Assembly (NCBI RefSeq): GCF_008831285.2 | Contig: NC_045140.1 | Span: 27,918,131 to 27,982,130 of the forward strand | DNA length: 64,000 bases | Direction: 5' to 3' | From: Nymphaea colorata | Lineage: Eukaryota; Streptophyta; Magnoliopsida; Nymphaeales; Nymphaeaceae | Shown here: piece by piece, positions 25,701-38,923 of the stretch | Layout: the number at the start of each line of letters is the position of its first letter | Position numbering within the stretch: position 1 is the stretch's first letter | Position numbers and translations under genes: made by a program | Notes under the pieces: generated by a model | Told to the model about the DNA's origin: nothing | Seen by the model: the letters and a program-made list of their open reading frames with translations, nothing else | Databases searched by the model: none

Positions 25701-26195
25701 CAGGTGAAAGAAATCATGTATCATATTTACAAAACCACAAAATCGAGCCTTAAGAGCATCGTCCCGAAGGAGATCAAGCTGCTCAAGTATCTGCTCAACA
25801 TTACAGACCCCGAAGAGCGTTTCTCAGCACTAGCAACTGCATTCTCTCCAGGAGACGAACACGAGGCAAAGGTTATCGGCTCACTGCACACGTGAGAATC
25901 GGTCCCCTGCTATTTGCATAAGCGGTTCAGGTGGCCAACATATAATCTTATCATCATGCTATGCATCTTGTGGCGCAGGACACCAAAGGAACTACATAAA
26001 TGGGTAACGATCATGCTGGACGCATATCATAACAACAAGGAAGAAACCGACCTGAGGGAAGCACGAAAGATGGCACAGCCAGTTGTTATCCAGAGGCTGT
26101 TCATCCTCAAGGAAACCATTGAAGAGGAGTACCTGAGGGAGAGGATAGCGGCACCAAAAAAGGATTCCGAACCTAATGAGGAAGATACGGCCTGA
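22729..26195 (+). CDS. Chloroplast protein of the At4g37920 family (function unknown)
   Basis: Six exons join in frame: 22729 to about 22822, 22988-23313, 23680-23845, 24034-24278, 25704-25891, 25979-26195 (TGA). The product is about 411-419 residues, close to the 427 I recall for Arabidopsis. The N-terminus is basic and Ser-rich, as for a transit peptide. Family blocks include EEWKKYRERFYRRCQERA, SKFDDILNSSSLDEACEKI, LAKAKELDSTLILLIN, EIKLLKYLLN, ERFSALATAFSPGDEHE and TPKELHKWVTIMLDAYHNNK. The protein is mostly helical and charged. The family has been labelled endoribonuclease E-like, without clear evidence. The end of exon 1 is uncertain: donors at 22823, 22832 and 22847 (the last a GC donor, CAG then GCAACC) all keep phase. 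The exon 4 acceptor at 24032-24033 was chosen because it restores the conserved RLSTRCLSAVSAYDN block. Confidence 0.87.
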
Positions 26196-27582
26196 CTGCC
26201 TGAGAATACCGTCTGCAGAGTCATCAGAGGAACATCATATATCGCGCTGCGGCTCCTACTTTCCCGGAGAGAACCTCCAACCAGCGACTTGCTAGAGTGG
26301 GGTCTTATGACCACGAATGTCGAAATCCGCTGGGTAGGACCATACAAAACGATACAATTCCGAGCAAGAGAAACGAACCGAGGGCTTTTCTGCGATTTCT
26401 CTTCCCGAATGTATACTGTTTTAGATTGTTGGACAGCTAGATTTATATGAAATAGAACAACCTTGTTAACCATTTCAGTATCTAAATATCTGATCAAATT
26501 CGTAGTCACCAGATGACTTGGTGCTTGGGAATAGAAGCATATTGAATTTCCTGCCTTTTCACCCAATGTTACATCTGAACAAACGGATGAACACAATCAC
26601 ATAGTTCCACCTTCGATCCACTCGTTAAGATAAAAGGTATGATCGGAATTCAAAGTTTCAGTCGTTAGTATTACCAGACTACCAGACAAGCCATGCGAAC
26701 AGAAGGGTAATCTAAACATCAACTAATCTGGGAAATCAGCGGATCTTGGGCAATGCTGCTACAGGATGCACGTGAGGGGATAGTTTAGGTACAAAACCGT
26801 GCAAGCAACATTAACGGGCCAAGTAGCCGGAGATTCGAATTACTGGTTAAATGATAAGGGTATCTTCAAAAGGACAAAAAAAACAAAAAATTACCGTATG
26901 CATCAGCAAAATACCCAATAGAACTAGCAGAAATAGAAACCGTCGGCATCAGCACCTCCATTAAACATTCACAGCACTAGATCAGAGCATGAAATAATGT
27001 AGGTTTATTCAAAGCTTGCGTGCAGGCAATTTTTATAATAGTTCCTTTTGAACCCCATGATTTTCAGTCCCTTTTCTTTCTTTTTTCCATCTGTTAAAAT
27101 CTTTTCCGTTCCATCCATTCAAACAGGCCTTAGTTTTCAACGTATAGTTATCTTTAGGAACGCGAATCAGAGGACAAGCCATGACAGTTAAGATCGACTA
27201 ATTAACCAACAAATATTGCAACGAAAGATCGCATAACATGAAAGCAGAACTCCACAAAGAACCAGCTATCTATGAAAATTAGAATCCTCTGATAAAAGCC
27301 ACAGAACAAGTACAAACAAAATATGCGGGGTCAGTAGAAAGCATGAACAGATTCCTCACGCTACTATTCAGGATACATATGTTTTTCCTTTTAAACTTTG
27401 GGAAAAGCTTTCAAGAGGTCCTTTCAGCATGAAATTCACCAGAAACCCGGAGAATTTCACAGCATGTGTTAGTGAAATGCCAGACTGCCCAGCAATGTGT
27501 ACAAAACGAACAAAATACTATTTTTTCAGACCAGAATGCTGCCATAAGTCAACAGTCAGCGGCAGAAACCACTGCTATTGCA
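26196..27582. other. 3' UTRs and spacer between convergent genes
   Basis: This is non-coding sequence between the At4g37920-type gene and the HMG-box gene, which converge. A long minus-strand ORF at 26027-26596 overlaps the last exon antisense and has no recognisable domain. Confidence 0.55.
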
Positions 27583-30189
27583 TCAGTCTTCTTCCTACAC
27601 AACACGAGGAAAAACAAAAAATAAATTCAGCAATCACCCAGTGTTTAATACTACATTAACAAAAATACTAATGACAAGCAAGCTATTGTTCTGTATTTTT
27701 TAGCATGCTATATTTAGAGATTGTTGACATATTAGTACCAAAACCATTAAGGTTCCAGCATAAAGAAATGACGTCAACAGATCTTCAACGTGTCAGGCAA
27801 GTTAAACACACTTGATAGTACAAAATAGTTTGCAGGTACTTCAAGATGAATGAGAATAAACTGATTGCAATGGAGAGGAGCCCCAAACCACAATATAAGA
27901 AAGATCTCGTCAACTTATAAAACAACTCAGTAACTTAGGTTTCAAAGCAAGATAATGCCAATTATTTAATCAATAACCTTACACTAAGCATCAGATGCAG
28001 CCCTCAAATAATAAACCAAAAATGTACCGTCATGCTGCTAAACCACCGATTAGGGGTAGGTGAAGTATTAGGGAGCTATGCTAAGAGAGCATCTAAAACC
28101 AAAATTCTTAATAAAATTAATAAACATAGTTTTAAGCAATTTGGAGCAGATGATTGTGGAGGTAAATGGTAAGGATTTAAGCAATTTTCAAAATCATCAA
28201 TGCCTGCGTAGATTATAAACAGACACAAAGTCCCTAGATCAACCAAAAATGTAGAACAATAAGTTTGCATTAAGAATTGGCAAGCAAACCACTCTACTGC
28301 ATGAAAAACAATGGGTTTTGACTGTTCAACAATTAACAGATGACAAATTTTCTAAAAACAACCACCGGGAACAATTGCAAAACTATAATTCTTAATCTGT
28401 TGGGTCCCTTAGTTACAGTACCTAGAATTCAAAATTTTATTCCACCTGATTATTGGGTGACTAACAATGAGATCTTATTAAAAAAAATATTCAATACTGG
28501 AAAATAATAATCCAAAACAGACCATTCCAACTACTTAAATAAGGCCTTTCCCGGGGTCCATTTCCATTAAATGCAAACTACATTGCGAGTGTTACAGATA
28601 CATGCAAACAAACTATGAGTAATACCCAAACTTGAATAACAAAATAACTTAAACACATGAGCAAATGAAAGATCTGTATAAACAAACAAATCATACAAGA
28701 AAAATGCATGTGATATTCCATATGAGAAGGGAAAACATATGCAAGCAAACAATCAACTGGAACGTCATAAATGATCAAAAAACACATAAGCAATACCTCA
28801 TCCCCACTTTGCTCTGGTCCAGAGTCAGACTTTTCACCTGACCCATCCCCAGCTTCCTGTTGAACAAGAACAATATAAGAATACAAGAATGGGATAAAAC
28901 ATCAAAGAACTGACCCACATAACCTTTTTCCAATCCAAATTGTTTTACCTGTTTCTTTTGATAGTCTGCTACCGAATCATCATACTGAGCCTTCTTCTGT
29001 GCAGCCTTTGCCACATATGGAGCTTTCTCCTGAACCAAGACAAAAAATGACATATAAGAGAACCTAGCTTGCACGACCATGCTAGTAGTAATTTGATAAT
29101 TGACATTATGCAACAACAACTGCCTCTATGAACATGTACTTCGAAAAACAAAAAAATTCTAAATTTACTTCAAGGACCTGTGCATAGGCAGTGATATTGG
29201 CAACTTGGTCAAAGAAACCACAAGTGATAGGCAGAAAAATCTAGCAATACTTCAAAATTCAAATTATTGAGTAAAAGCACACAACATATGGTATCAAGCT
29301 TTTTTTGCAACATCCCATCAAGAACTTTTATATATAATCCAAGTGTCAGCATTTAATTTTGTTTCTTTAACGACCCAAAACGTCTTATGAGATATTATTG
29401 CAAGAAAAATACTGAAAAGCTTATTAATTTATAGTTTTTCTTGGTGCCCTTTACATTTTATATTTCCAAAAGCTTCAATATTTTCTAAAAACATAGAGAA
29501 AAATTCTGAGATTCATTCAAATATAGTGGAGCCTACCAATTCATGAATTGGAACCAGACCCAGAGAAAACTGAGTTGACAATATTACAAGCAGAAAAAGA
29601 AACATACCTGCTCACTCATTGATCTCCATTTTGCACCACAAGCTTTCACAACCTGTCATCAGAGGGATTATTGATATATTTCAGACAGTAAAATAAACCG
29701 TCAAAACAAAGTGGGTAGTCGATTAAAATGCTCACAGCAGTCACACCCTTGACATTAGGATTGTCTCGCTTATATTTCTCCCGAAATTCCTCCCTGTACA
29801 TAGACAGAAAAAAATAATAATGACATGAATTACACAAAATATATTGATCCAAACTTATGTGAAGTATGATGCCATTACAGGAAAACAAAATAAGCAGTAG
29901 GTGGCTTCTTAGGTTTCCCAGTCTTTTGCTTCTTCACAGCCTTCAAATTCCTTTCAGAATCTGATCTCTTTCTGCATAAAAACAGGGAGCCAGAATGATA
30001 AGTGTAAGAAAACAAAAAGAATGAGTGAAAATATCAATAACAATATATTTTAGTAATTGTGTGTCATACAACCACTACCATGATACCACTAACTATAGCT
30101 ACAATTCCGTAAAGTAAAGAGATCAAATCATCAAAGGCAAGAGCATATGGAGGTTCAACATCATACCTGTCAGCTTTGGTGTTCTTCAT
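27583..30189 (-). CDS. HMGB: High-mobility-group B (single HMG-box) chromatin protein
   Basis: Seven coding exons on the minus strand: 30189-30167, 29971-29879, 29793-29736, 29652-29608, 29029-28949, 28856-28797 and 27594-27583. They join in phase to 123 residues. A short basic N-terminus (KRSDSERNLKAVKKQKTGKP) precedes one HMG box (about residues 28-98) with the hallmarks PPTAYFVFLEEFREKYKRDN, VKACGAKWRSMSEQEKAPYV and an acidic Ser/Asp/Glu tail (SDSGPEQSGDE). This is the plant HMGB layout: basic region, box, short acidic tail. Such proteins bend DNA and act in chromatin. The start exon is tiny and the ATG lies nine bases after its acceptor, so a 5'-UTR intron is inferred. The last exon, with only three codons plus TGA, is the least certain part. 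Confidence 0.88.
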
Positions 30190-31593
30190 TTTTGCACCTG
30201 TATGATAGAGTTCACAGTCAGAGACTCCACAAAATAGAATAGTGTAACACAATATTTGACAGAAAATAGAAGAAGCTCCCTTGGATAAGAGGACAAAAGG
30301 AAAGTTCAAACTTAGACAACTAAAATAGTAAAAAAATGCAGACTGTATGCAGACAAAAGAAGTTGATGAAATTTCACAATCAAGCAAACTTTCCAAGGGA
30401 GACAAACAACCCGTGCACCATAACCCACACAAACATCGAGACGCACAACCTGCTTCCAAACTCCAAAGGCATAGTTGCCGTGTCTTACCCCCAACTGTCA
30501 TATCCAGTTCAAGAAAGACACACATAGTGTCTTTTTTCTTAATCCTTAAAGGCGAGTTTATTTGATTGCTACAAAGTACAAAGTACAAACTAAGCTTCTG
30601 ATTGGATTATCCACTGCACATTCTTCAAAACCACAGATAAATATGAAGTAATGTAAATACATTCTTCAGATAACTAAGCTCGGTCTAGTAAACTTGCAAA
30701 TTCATGTTAAGAAAGTGCCAGCAACTGTACTTTTCCAAATCGTAATAGGTCCCTTGTAGTATATATGTCTCTTTTGTCACTTGTCAACTTCACATTTTTC
30801 AATAACTTGTCAGGACAAACAAACTAAAATAAGGAGAAGCGAGTTCAAGGAAATGAAAATAATGCAGACATATAAAAGTTGCCATGATAAAGTGCAGTTG
30901 AGGCATAAGATCACCGGCTTTGGCATAAAAAACATCTCTCAGTCGCGTTCGATCAGCAAAAGGGGCTTATGACCGAGAGCTCGCACGCGCACGCATATAG
31001 ACACACGGAAGAAGCAGAGCGCGCAGTCTCGTCGGTATAGCTCCAAACAAGGGACAGCGCAAATCAAATACATATAAACAAGAGGAAACACTAAAGTAAC
31101 TTTAAATCAAGCAGAAGATCAGAAGAGTTGAACGCTTGTCCAGCAGAAACCCACTTCCGCCTCCAAAACCCTAGCCGACGCACTCAAACGGAAGCCTTAG
31201 CCAGTAAGAAACCGACGTAGCAAAGACGAAGCCAAAACGCAAACCGGGGCTTTAAGAAGGCAAACACGCACAAATCTTCAAGCACGGTTCCCGAAAGCCC
31301 CTCAACAACGAGGTTCCCGGTTACAAAAGCCCGTAAATTCAGCCGGAAGCGTCTCTGCAAGCAGAAGACGCCCCGGACGCAAGAGAAAAACCGAAATATC
31401 TCAGGTGATGAGTGAAGAAGAGAAGATTCTCCAGGAAATGCTAGATGAAACGACGGAAGACGGCGAAACACGAAAGAAAGAAGGACATAGAGTATACCGT
31501 CGGTGTTAGGGTTTTCTCTTACTCTCTCTTCCTCCGCTGGTTGTTCCTCTGCAAACGACACTGCGCTAATGGTGAAAAAAGGGCGGGGAAAGG

Positions 31594-31601
31594 TATTTAT
31601 A
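31594..31601 (-). promoter_or_regulatory. TATA box of the HMGB gene
   Basis: The minus strand reads TATAAATA in a GC-rich context. It implies a transcription start near 31565, a CT-rich leader, and a spliced 5' UTR reaching the start exon at 30189. Confidence 0.65.
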
Positions 31602-31741
31602 GGCGGGTTTTGAAAAAGGAGAGGTGTGGGGAGAAATAGCGGAGAGGGATGACCGGAGGAAGGCGTTAGGGCAGAAGGGCTTCCATCGCCCAGGACAAAG
31701 AGGACTCTACGAAGAGGATAACCGGAAACCGGCTGGGCCAC

Positions 31742-33989
31742 CGGTTTCTCCGGTAACCTGTCCTTCTGTCAACGATTGAAGGCCTGTCTTTCCTCATACG
31801 TGGCAGATTCCTATTGGTTATGCTCCACTCGGTCTCCGCAAAAGTGACGCTTTCTTTTTGTCTCTGGTTGTCACAAAAATTACTTCCGTGCCACTGGATT
31901 CCTCTGGTTTTTCTTTGCTTAGTAGTTGACCTTCGATCTGGCCGAACGATCTCGGGTCCCCATCCTGGTCTGGATCTGGATCAGACCCGGGACTTTTGAA
32001 AGGCAAGACCCGACAGACCCGGTTTGAAGCAAGAAAACCCGACCCGATCTTTCGTCACACGATTTTTGAATGGGTGGTGTCTTATCCCGCTAGCGGCTAG
32101 CCAGTGTCAGGTCGGGTCGGGTTCCTCCGGGGACCATTTTCTGGGCCGGCCAGGCCGCATTAACAACTTCTCGGGCCGTGAAATTCGGATCCGGCCGTTC
32201 CAGCTTGCACGTTACTCATACTTTTAATTTCATATGGATATTTTCACGTGGGGAGTTGATATCGGGTTGCCGTTTGGTTTCCTTTTTATAACTTGTCATT
32301 GTGTTGGCGTCTTTGAATCTCGGATCCGAAGCTGATCAGAAATGCACAGCTTGTGGGACCTACTATTTGAAGAAACATACTTCAGATCCATATTTTGGGT
32401 GTTGTTTGATCTTAGATCTTCCGATTTGAAATCCTCAATAATCTCACATCATCTCTGTTCTTAGTTTAAAATAAGCAAACGTACTCCTACCCACAAAAGC
32501 ATTCGTGGTTATAAGTTGGTCAGTACAATCATTGTTGTTACATGATCTAATTTACAATCTGAGTTGAGATCTGAATCAAGCAGTCTGTTTGAGTAGCCAA
32601 TTGGTCGAATAGCTTTAGTTTCCATTACACGGTTCCTTAATTCAACAAGTTAATGAACTTAACATGATCTTTATTGAACCCCTAAAAAAGTGCATATTCA
32701 ATTTGACTTTCTTGCAATCATTTATTAGTAAGTTCAATACTACTTATGGGTTGCATGAGATTCAGTTTCCTTTTCTCAAATCCAACTACTTTTTTCAGAC
32801 AATCAAGAGAGATTCTCAGGCAACCAAATTATCTTTAAAGACTACTTCTATTGTCGGATGATGTAAGTTGTAATTAAGGAGAGCTTTCCTCGGCGAGCAA
32901 ATGGCATGGAATTCGGATTCAAATTCCAAGTGTGCGAAAAGATTACGACCCAATGTCTAAAAAAGACCCAAAAGGTCTCATCCCCTGCCTTCAGAGTCCG
33001 AGTAGGATTAGCATTAGCTGCCTCCTTGATGCTCAGTTCTGTAAAGAGATAGAATTTCTTTCTTCGACACTTCTTCCTCCCTTCGCGTTTTCATCCGCCA
33101 TTGTGTAAGTGTTAAAATTATGACATGCTTGTCTTCATCGTCCTCGGCAGTTGTTGTTTATAAACTTGATGTAAAATTATCCATGTTCAGGAAGATTCAA
33201 GTCCGACGAATGTCAGATGTTGCTAAATAGTAAACAACTAAAAGTACGTCGTTGAAAGTATCATAAACCATTGATATAAAAAGTCTCATGATTTATTGCT
33301 GCTGCATCGTCGTTTAGTTGCATTTTTAATGATAGATGTTTTATTTTTAACCATCCATTCAGGAACATCCGTCATTTGGTATATACATGTGTTTGATTAA
33401 AATTCAATCTGTTGATATGATGCAAACGCTTGATCCATTAGTCTGACGAAGTCACTTTCACAAAATTTCTCAGTAAATCTCCGCTTCATTTTTCTTCCTT
33501 TTCTAGTGCTTGTTAAAACGTTGATGCCCACTTTCATTTTCCAGTGCTTTTTGTTGTGTAGATGACTGTATCATAACGTATGTCAGCACCATGTCCTCCA
33601 TCAAACATGCTTCTTCTACCAATGGAAAAGCTTTACACTTAGTCCAGAACATTGGCATGTCTTGTTATGTAAGTTCTTCAATGCACACTGTAGCCATCTC
33701 AAACTTTTGGCGAGATTGCAAGATTGAACAGCAAAAAGAAAGTGAGAGACACCACACAACTAACGAACAACGATCACTCTCTAGGCATTGGTTGAATCTG
33801 GAAAATATTAATGATCAATCAATCCTGATGAGAGAGTGCACATAACAGTCCCCATCAAACCATAATAAGTATAGATCACAAATAACATGTTCATGCAATC
33901 AATACAACTCCAATCCTCAACACTATATACAGGTGTGCATGTGGGACTCAAGCCCCGGGCAGTATCATGCATTTCTAGCTTTGAACAAG
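31742..33989. other. Intergenic region
   Basis: Spacer upstream of the HMGB gene. At 31960-32180 there is a decayed repeat rich in GACCCG/CGGGTC words (for example GGTCGGGTCGGGTT). The rest is AT-rich with no supported ORF. The 3' UTR of BRICK1 enters from the right. Confidence 0.5.
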
Positions 33990-35666
33990 TTAGCGGAAGA
34001 CAGATGTGCCAGCCGATGCAGTGCTTAACTTGACCTCAAGCATCTCCAAGCGCCGCTCGAGTGCGTCCAGTTTCTCATTGACAGTTGCCAATTTGGTTTT
34101 TGTTGCAGACGCTAGAAAAGAACAGCTTGTCACGGTAAAGAATAAGAGAAAAATGGTGAAACCAACAAATAAATGCTGCAACCATTTAGATGGCATAAAA
34201 AATTTAATAAACTTGTCCGCATAGTGCATCCATTCAACATCCGTGAGATGCATCCTAGTAAGACGGTATATGGTTCATGACAGACTGGGTGTTTGTAGGA
34301 ATTCAAAATGGCTACTCCCGCTTCTCTGCAACTCCTGTCATGACATCTAAAACACTTCTCCTTCGTGACAGTTGCTTTCTCTTTCATGCTGAATGGCCAG
34401 GGCATGTCTGACCTCCATATTCTAGGGCTGGCTTTCTTATTTATGACTGAATAGGGTTAAGGATAAACTAGTTTGAAACCAAATAAATGTGAGTAAAAGC
34501 GTTCATGGCGAACTTGCTGACTGGTGAAATTGGAGGTTTGCCACTAGTATCACCACTTTCTGAGAGCAGATGCTTAGATCAAGCTGGTTTGTGACTTGTG
34601 AGCATTCTGCTGCTTCTGATGTCCAAAATTAAGATTGCATAACCAAAGGCAAATCCCTTACCTTGGCTGGACAACTTCTCACACAAGGAAGCTGCAAAAT
34701 GTTCTGTTCTAATTCTCATAAGTTGGGGATAGTTCCTTTACAATTCTAATAAACAAAAACTGTGAAGGAAAAAAAAAAAAAACAACTGATCCACCTACTT
34801 GCCAAAATTGATCCGTTTCCTCCTGAACAGAATGCTGAAACTATGTTCATTCTCAATTTTACTTGTAAGCTTACTTCTTCAACAGAAAGAGAACAGTAGT
34901 ACACGGCGTTCCTTGCTAGCAAAGCCACAGACAAGGAAAAAACATAAGAAACTTTCAGCGATGGTTTTGCAATGACACTCATTAGCTGGCAACAAATCCG
35001 CGAACCAAAATTAGTAACAGCGATGTCCTTGACACTATTTTATTATTTTGTGGCCCAAATTTCTAGAAGTATGAACAGACCTTCTTTTGACTCGATGGTC
35101 TCAGGATTTGATACGACTCAAAAGTCCTTTGAACCACTTTACCTTCCAATAAGATGGAGAACTTCTAATTATACATAGGCAAGGTGGCATCATGAACCAA
35201 ATGAGTTCACATCTCCAATCGTTACGCAGAATTCCTACCATTAATTATTCATGGTTGGCATTGTTAACTTTTACATCATGCATAAATTAGCCCTGACAGA
35301 GGATTCCTGGAGGCTGGAAATTTTGGAATACTAAGAAGTGATCGAGAGATAGATACGCAATTAGAATCATGGATGCAATGTTTTTCCAGATAGATATGCA
35401 TTGTTCTCAGAGTAATTAGGCAACCAATTCAAGCCACTGCAAGAGGGAATCAAGTGATCAAGAGCCATAAAATGAGAAGGAAAAGATGCCCATGCACAAT
35501 AACTTCGTAAGAAGATGCAACCACCATACTCACCAAACTGCAAAACGAATTCGAACAGCCGGCGAACGTTGAGAGAGATGTTCGAAATGAACTCTCTGTT
35601 TTCCCAGTCTTCCTGGACGGCTATTCCCACATTAACTGCATTGGTCATCGCCCCAACTTTAGCCAT
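33990..35666 (-). CDS. BRK1: BRICK1, small subunit of the SCAR/WAVE actin-regulatory complex
   Basis: Two exons, 35666-35534 and 34111-33990, join through a GT-AG intron of 1.4 kb that splits an Ala codon, giving 84 residues (Arabidopsis BRK1 is about 85). The N-terminal block TNAVNVGIAVQEDWENREFI and SLNVRRLFEFVLQF, followed by the heptad-rich KLATVNEKLDALERRLEMLE, is diagnostic of BRK1/HSPC300. The protein is a short helix that packs into the WAVE/SCAR complex, which activates ARP2/3 actin nucleation at the plasma membrane. Two adjacent ATGs exist (35669 and 35666); the second gives the family-like MAK start. A CGCAG acceptor directly before the ATGs suggests a 5'-UTR intron. Confidence 0.95.
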
Positions 35667-36866
35667 CATCTGCGTTATTTATTAGCCCAATCCTCTCAAG
35701 CTTTTCCCTGGTTCTAATACCCACAGGAAGCAAATCAGAGTACGCCAAGAAATTAAACTTTCATTCAACTGCTGGCAGCTGCCTAGAAAGAACTTGATGA
35801 AAAGACGACCTAGACAAAGGGTTAGACAACTTCCACTACCCAACTCAAAGAACTAACAAGTTATACAGGAAACAGCTCATCTGAGGTTAATAATTGAAAA
35901 AACGAACAGAACCAAACTATAGAGAAAAACTAAGTGCAACGAAAGAACCAGACATGAGTCCGTCAAGGAAACAAAACCAACAAACTAAAACGAAGAAAAA
36001 ACTACATTTTAGTACAGAATTTAGACCAGTCATAGAGTCACCTGTTGTCCGACATGAAAACATTGAAAAAGCAACTAACGACTAAATGGAGAGAAAATTT
36101 AAATCTAGGGAAAGAAAGTAAACCACGCGGAAAATATCACATGAATCCATTGGGAAAAACAAAATCAGCAAATAAAATGGAGAGAGACTAAATCCAAGTA
36201 GGAAAGGTGGAAGACCAGCCTTCTCCAAATCAGCGAAACAAATATATAAATCCCCTCAGACACATTTGCCAGAAGATGAAGCGGGTTGGCATCCTTTTCC
36301 AGGTTCTCGTTCTCATAATAGAAGGGGAAGAAGGAAAGGTCGACCTTGATAATTGGTGTAATGCAGTTTCTACTCAGACGGATCCACCTTAGTGTATTTA
36401 CAGGATCACTTCCCTGTCATCACATAAAAAAAGATCAAGGAATCGAATTGACCGCCTTAACAGCGAAAATCTCTCGCTCCATTCAAACCAACGATCGGTA
36501 AAGAAGATATACCAATTGCCCGTGAATATAAAGACGAGGATGGTAAGTAATGGTGGTGTCGTGGTGGTATTATTCCTAATGATGGCCATGATAACTCTGC
36601 TGTATCTTGCACGTTAAGCATGTCAGACTCAACTAGAAGAAACCGATTGATAAAGTCTCCTCCACTTATGACCAAATCATGCCGTGCCTTACAGACTCCA
36701 CAATGTTCTTCGGACAAAGATGAGAGACACCGAAGTTTAACTCAATTTGTTGCCACCAAGGATGTGGGCCTTGCCGGCCATTTGGCCAGGGTTGGACTTA
36801 ACAACCTCATCCAAGAAGGTCACGGAACAAGAGTCGGTACTTACCATCCTGGCAGCAGCTGCAAAA

Positions 36867-36969
36867 TTCAAGTGCAGGTTTGATCCTCGGAATATGACTC
36901 CGATACAATACTGCTAGATCAATAAAACATCCCATAGCAACTTCAAGTGCAGGTTTGATCCTCGGAATA
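36867..36969. repeat. 28-bp direct repeat, two copies
   Basis: Identical 28-base copies at 36867-36894 and 36942-36969 start TTCAAGTGCAGG and end CTCGGAATA. A second related pair with core CCTGGCAGCAGCT lies at about 36847 and 37158. The origin is unclear; slipped duplication in a promoter region is likely. Confidence 0.85.
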
Positions 36970-37090
36970 ATGCGTCAGCCCTTGTTAGCCAAATGGCGCG
37001 CTAAGCTGTAAATAACCAGCACCTCCAACAGCCTCCGCGCCTCCTTGTTCCACTAGAATTGAAGCTCCAAATTGGTTCGGTATCGCTTTG

Positions 37091-37120
<30 letters not shown>
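37091..37120. repeat. Poly-T tract
   Basis: About 29 consecutive T bases are present. It may be the reverse-strand tail of an old retroposon, but no duplicated flanks were seen. Confidence 0.9.
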
Positions 37121-37121
<1 letters not shown>

Positions 37122-38234
37122 TCACATTCTTACGGGAAAGCAGAGACCTATTTACCTTCCTGGCAGCAGCTACAAAATTTGTAGGTCCTCCCCAGAAAAT
37201 TATGCCCAAGTGAAAAGAAACTGTTTCCGTAGCAGCTTTAGCCCGCCTCGCTAGCATCAAAACTGACAAATTCTTTAATTCTTAGATGAAAGATATGTAT
37301 AATCGTGGTGTTCTTATCCTAGAAAGGAAAAAATCATTTTTTTTTTAAATCTTTCTCACCTCAAAGAGTGGGGCAAAATAAGACATGTCAATGGTATGTC
37401 ATTTACGAGGTGTGTAGAAAAGGTGTCACCATATTTGACCATCACACTTTAAACAAGAGAGAAAGGTGGATAATTTTCTTGTTGAATCCATTCAATAGAA
37501 CTCGAAATGCACCATAGCGAGTCAGAAAGCCTGTACCTTTCACCATTCACAGAGCTGCTACATTGAATGACACAGTAGCAACTATAAAAGGTTTCATGGG
37601 TCCACTTACGAATTCTGGTTTAACCATTTAAGAAGAATGTCTAATCCATTTTTCCAATCAATAGTTAGTTGATCATCCTCTTTCTTTTTCCTAAATTCAA
37701 GCAAAAGATTTCTTAAGATCAATTGTTCGGTGAACAATCCTCTTAGGTGATTGGACCTCATTGTAATACCAAAATAGGTGATTGAGTGGATTCCTCATCC
37801 TATCGGCATAGAAGACAGGAGGAGGCTAGCGGCATTCCGCATTTTTTCAAGTTCTTCTGAGTTTGGATTTTGACTTTAATCACCATGACGAACCATGCAT
37901 GCAGCAGAATTTTTGGTGGGTGACCCGGTCCCCAGAGCAATTGTTTGGGAAACAAATATGACATTGGCAGCTTAATAGAATGGTAAGCATGTAAAAGGGA
38001 CAAGGCGATCCGATGATCCGCACCCCATATGAAAAGGTTAGTGGAAGTGGACTGACGATGGTTGTCGTGAACAAAATAGAGCGAACAGTACACCGACAAC
38101 CATGCTCAGAACAAATAAGAGGCCTGCAACTATGGTGATCTCATGTGGCGAAGAGTTGTCACCAAGCGATACTTTTTCCCGTAACACAGCCTCAAAGGAA
38201 TTCGAGCGGAATACTTCATGTGATTTCAGTTAGG

Positions 38235-38560
38235 ACTGCACATTGAGTAAAGCTAGCTCAAGCTTGACTCATTTATAAACTAGTCTACCTCAAGTTCAAC
38301 CGAATGTAGACCGTATGCTCTACATGTTTTAGTGAGTCGACTCTGAGATGTAAGAACTCAACTCGTTTAAACTCACTCCACTAATGAAAAAATGGTTAAA
38401 CGAGTTAATAAAATTAAATGAATTAAATCAGTTAAAAAGAAAGGAGACATTCTTAAGTAAACAAGTTAAACGGGTCTAGTTCAAACTCAACGTTATATTA
38501 TCAAGTTGAGCTCCACTTGAGTTCGAGCTCAAACTGGCCCAACTCGAGCGCGTACAGCAC
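38235..38560. repeat. Degenerate relative of the hAT GAGCTCGAG-rich element
   Basis: Dense GAGTT, CTCAAC and GAGCTC words with inverted symmetry resemble the sub-terminal sequence of the element at 45358-46715. No intact ends or target duplication were found. Confidence 0.45.
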
Positions 38561-38923
38561 GCCATTTATTGAGGATGGAAAACCTTTGAGCCGCAGATAA
38601 GGAATATTCAAGCCTCCCTTTTGCAATGGAGTGCAAATGTCGAAATTATTATTCTCGTTACAATTATTGCCATTGCAATACCATGGTGATTGAAATGCCA
38701 TGCTTAATTGTTTTGACGTACACCGAAACATCGTCATTAAGATTTAAAAAAAAAAAAAAACCTCGTCCGCCAATACACACACACCTCCCCTCAAATAAAT
38801 ACACCCATAAGAAAACGAAAAGGGAGAGAGATAATATCGCTAGCAAAGCAATATCAGACGGATTGAGAACTATGAATCATCTATCTGCTAAAACTACCCA
38901 ATGAACCTAAAAATTTGCAAAGG

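Larger units (their letters stand above)
35670..38923. other. Spacer between BRICK1 and the peptidase gene
   Basis: This should contain the BRICK1 promoter and leader and the peptidase 3' UTR. It also holds short direct repeats (36867-36894 and 36942-36969), a poly-T run (37091-37120), a diverged GAGTT/GAGCTC repeat at about 38235-38560, and a poly-A run at 38747-38761. I see no supported gene. Confidence 0.5.

Noticed and set aside
26027-26596. 189-codon minus-strand ORF
   Set aside because: It overlaps the last exon of the At4g37920-type gene in antisense and has no features of its own.
31184-31741. 185-codon minus-strand ORF upstream of the HMGB gene
   Set aside because: It begins upstream of the TATA box at 31594-31601 and runs through the likely promoter and 5' leader. 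It has no recognisable domain, so it is most likely a chance ORF in GC-rich leader DNA.
37800-38099. 99-codon minus-strand ORF, considered as a LINE reverse-transcriptase remnant
   Set aside because: No reverse transcriptase or endonuclease motif can be recognised.
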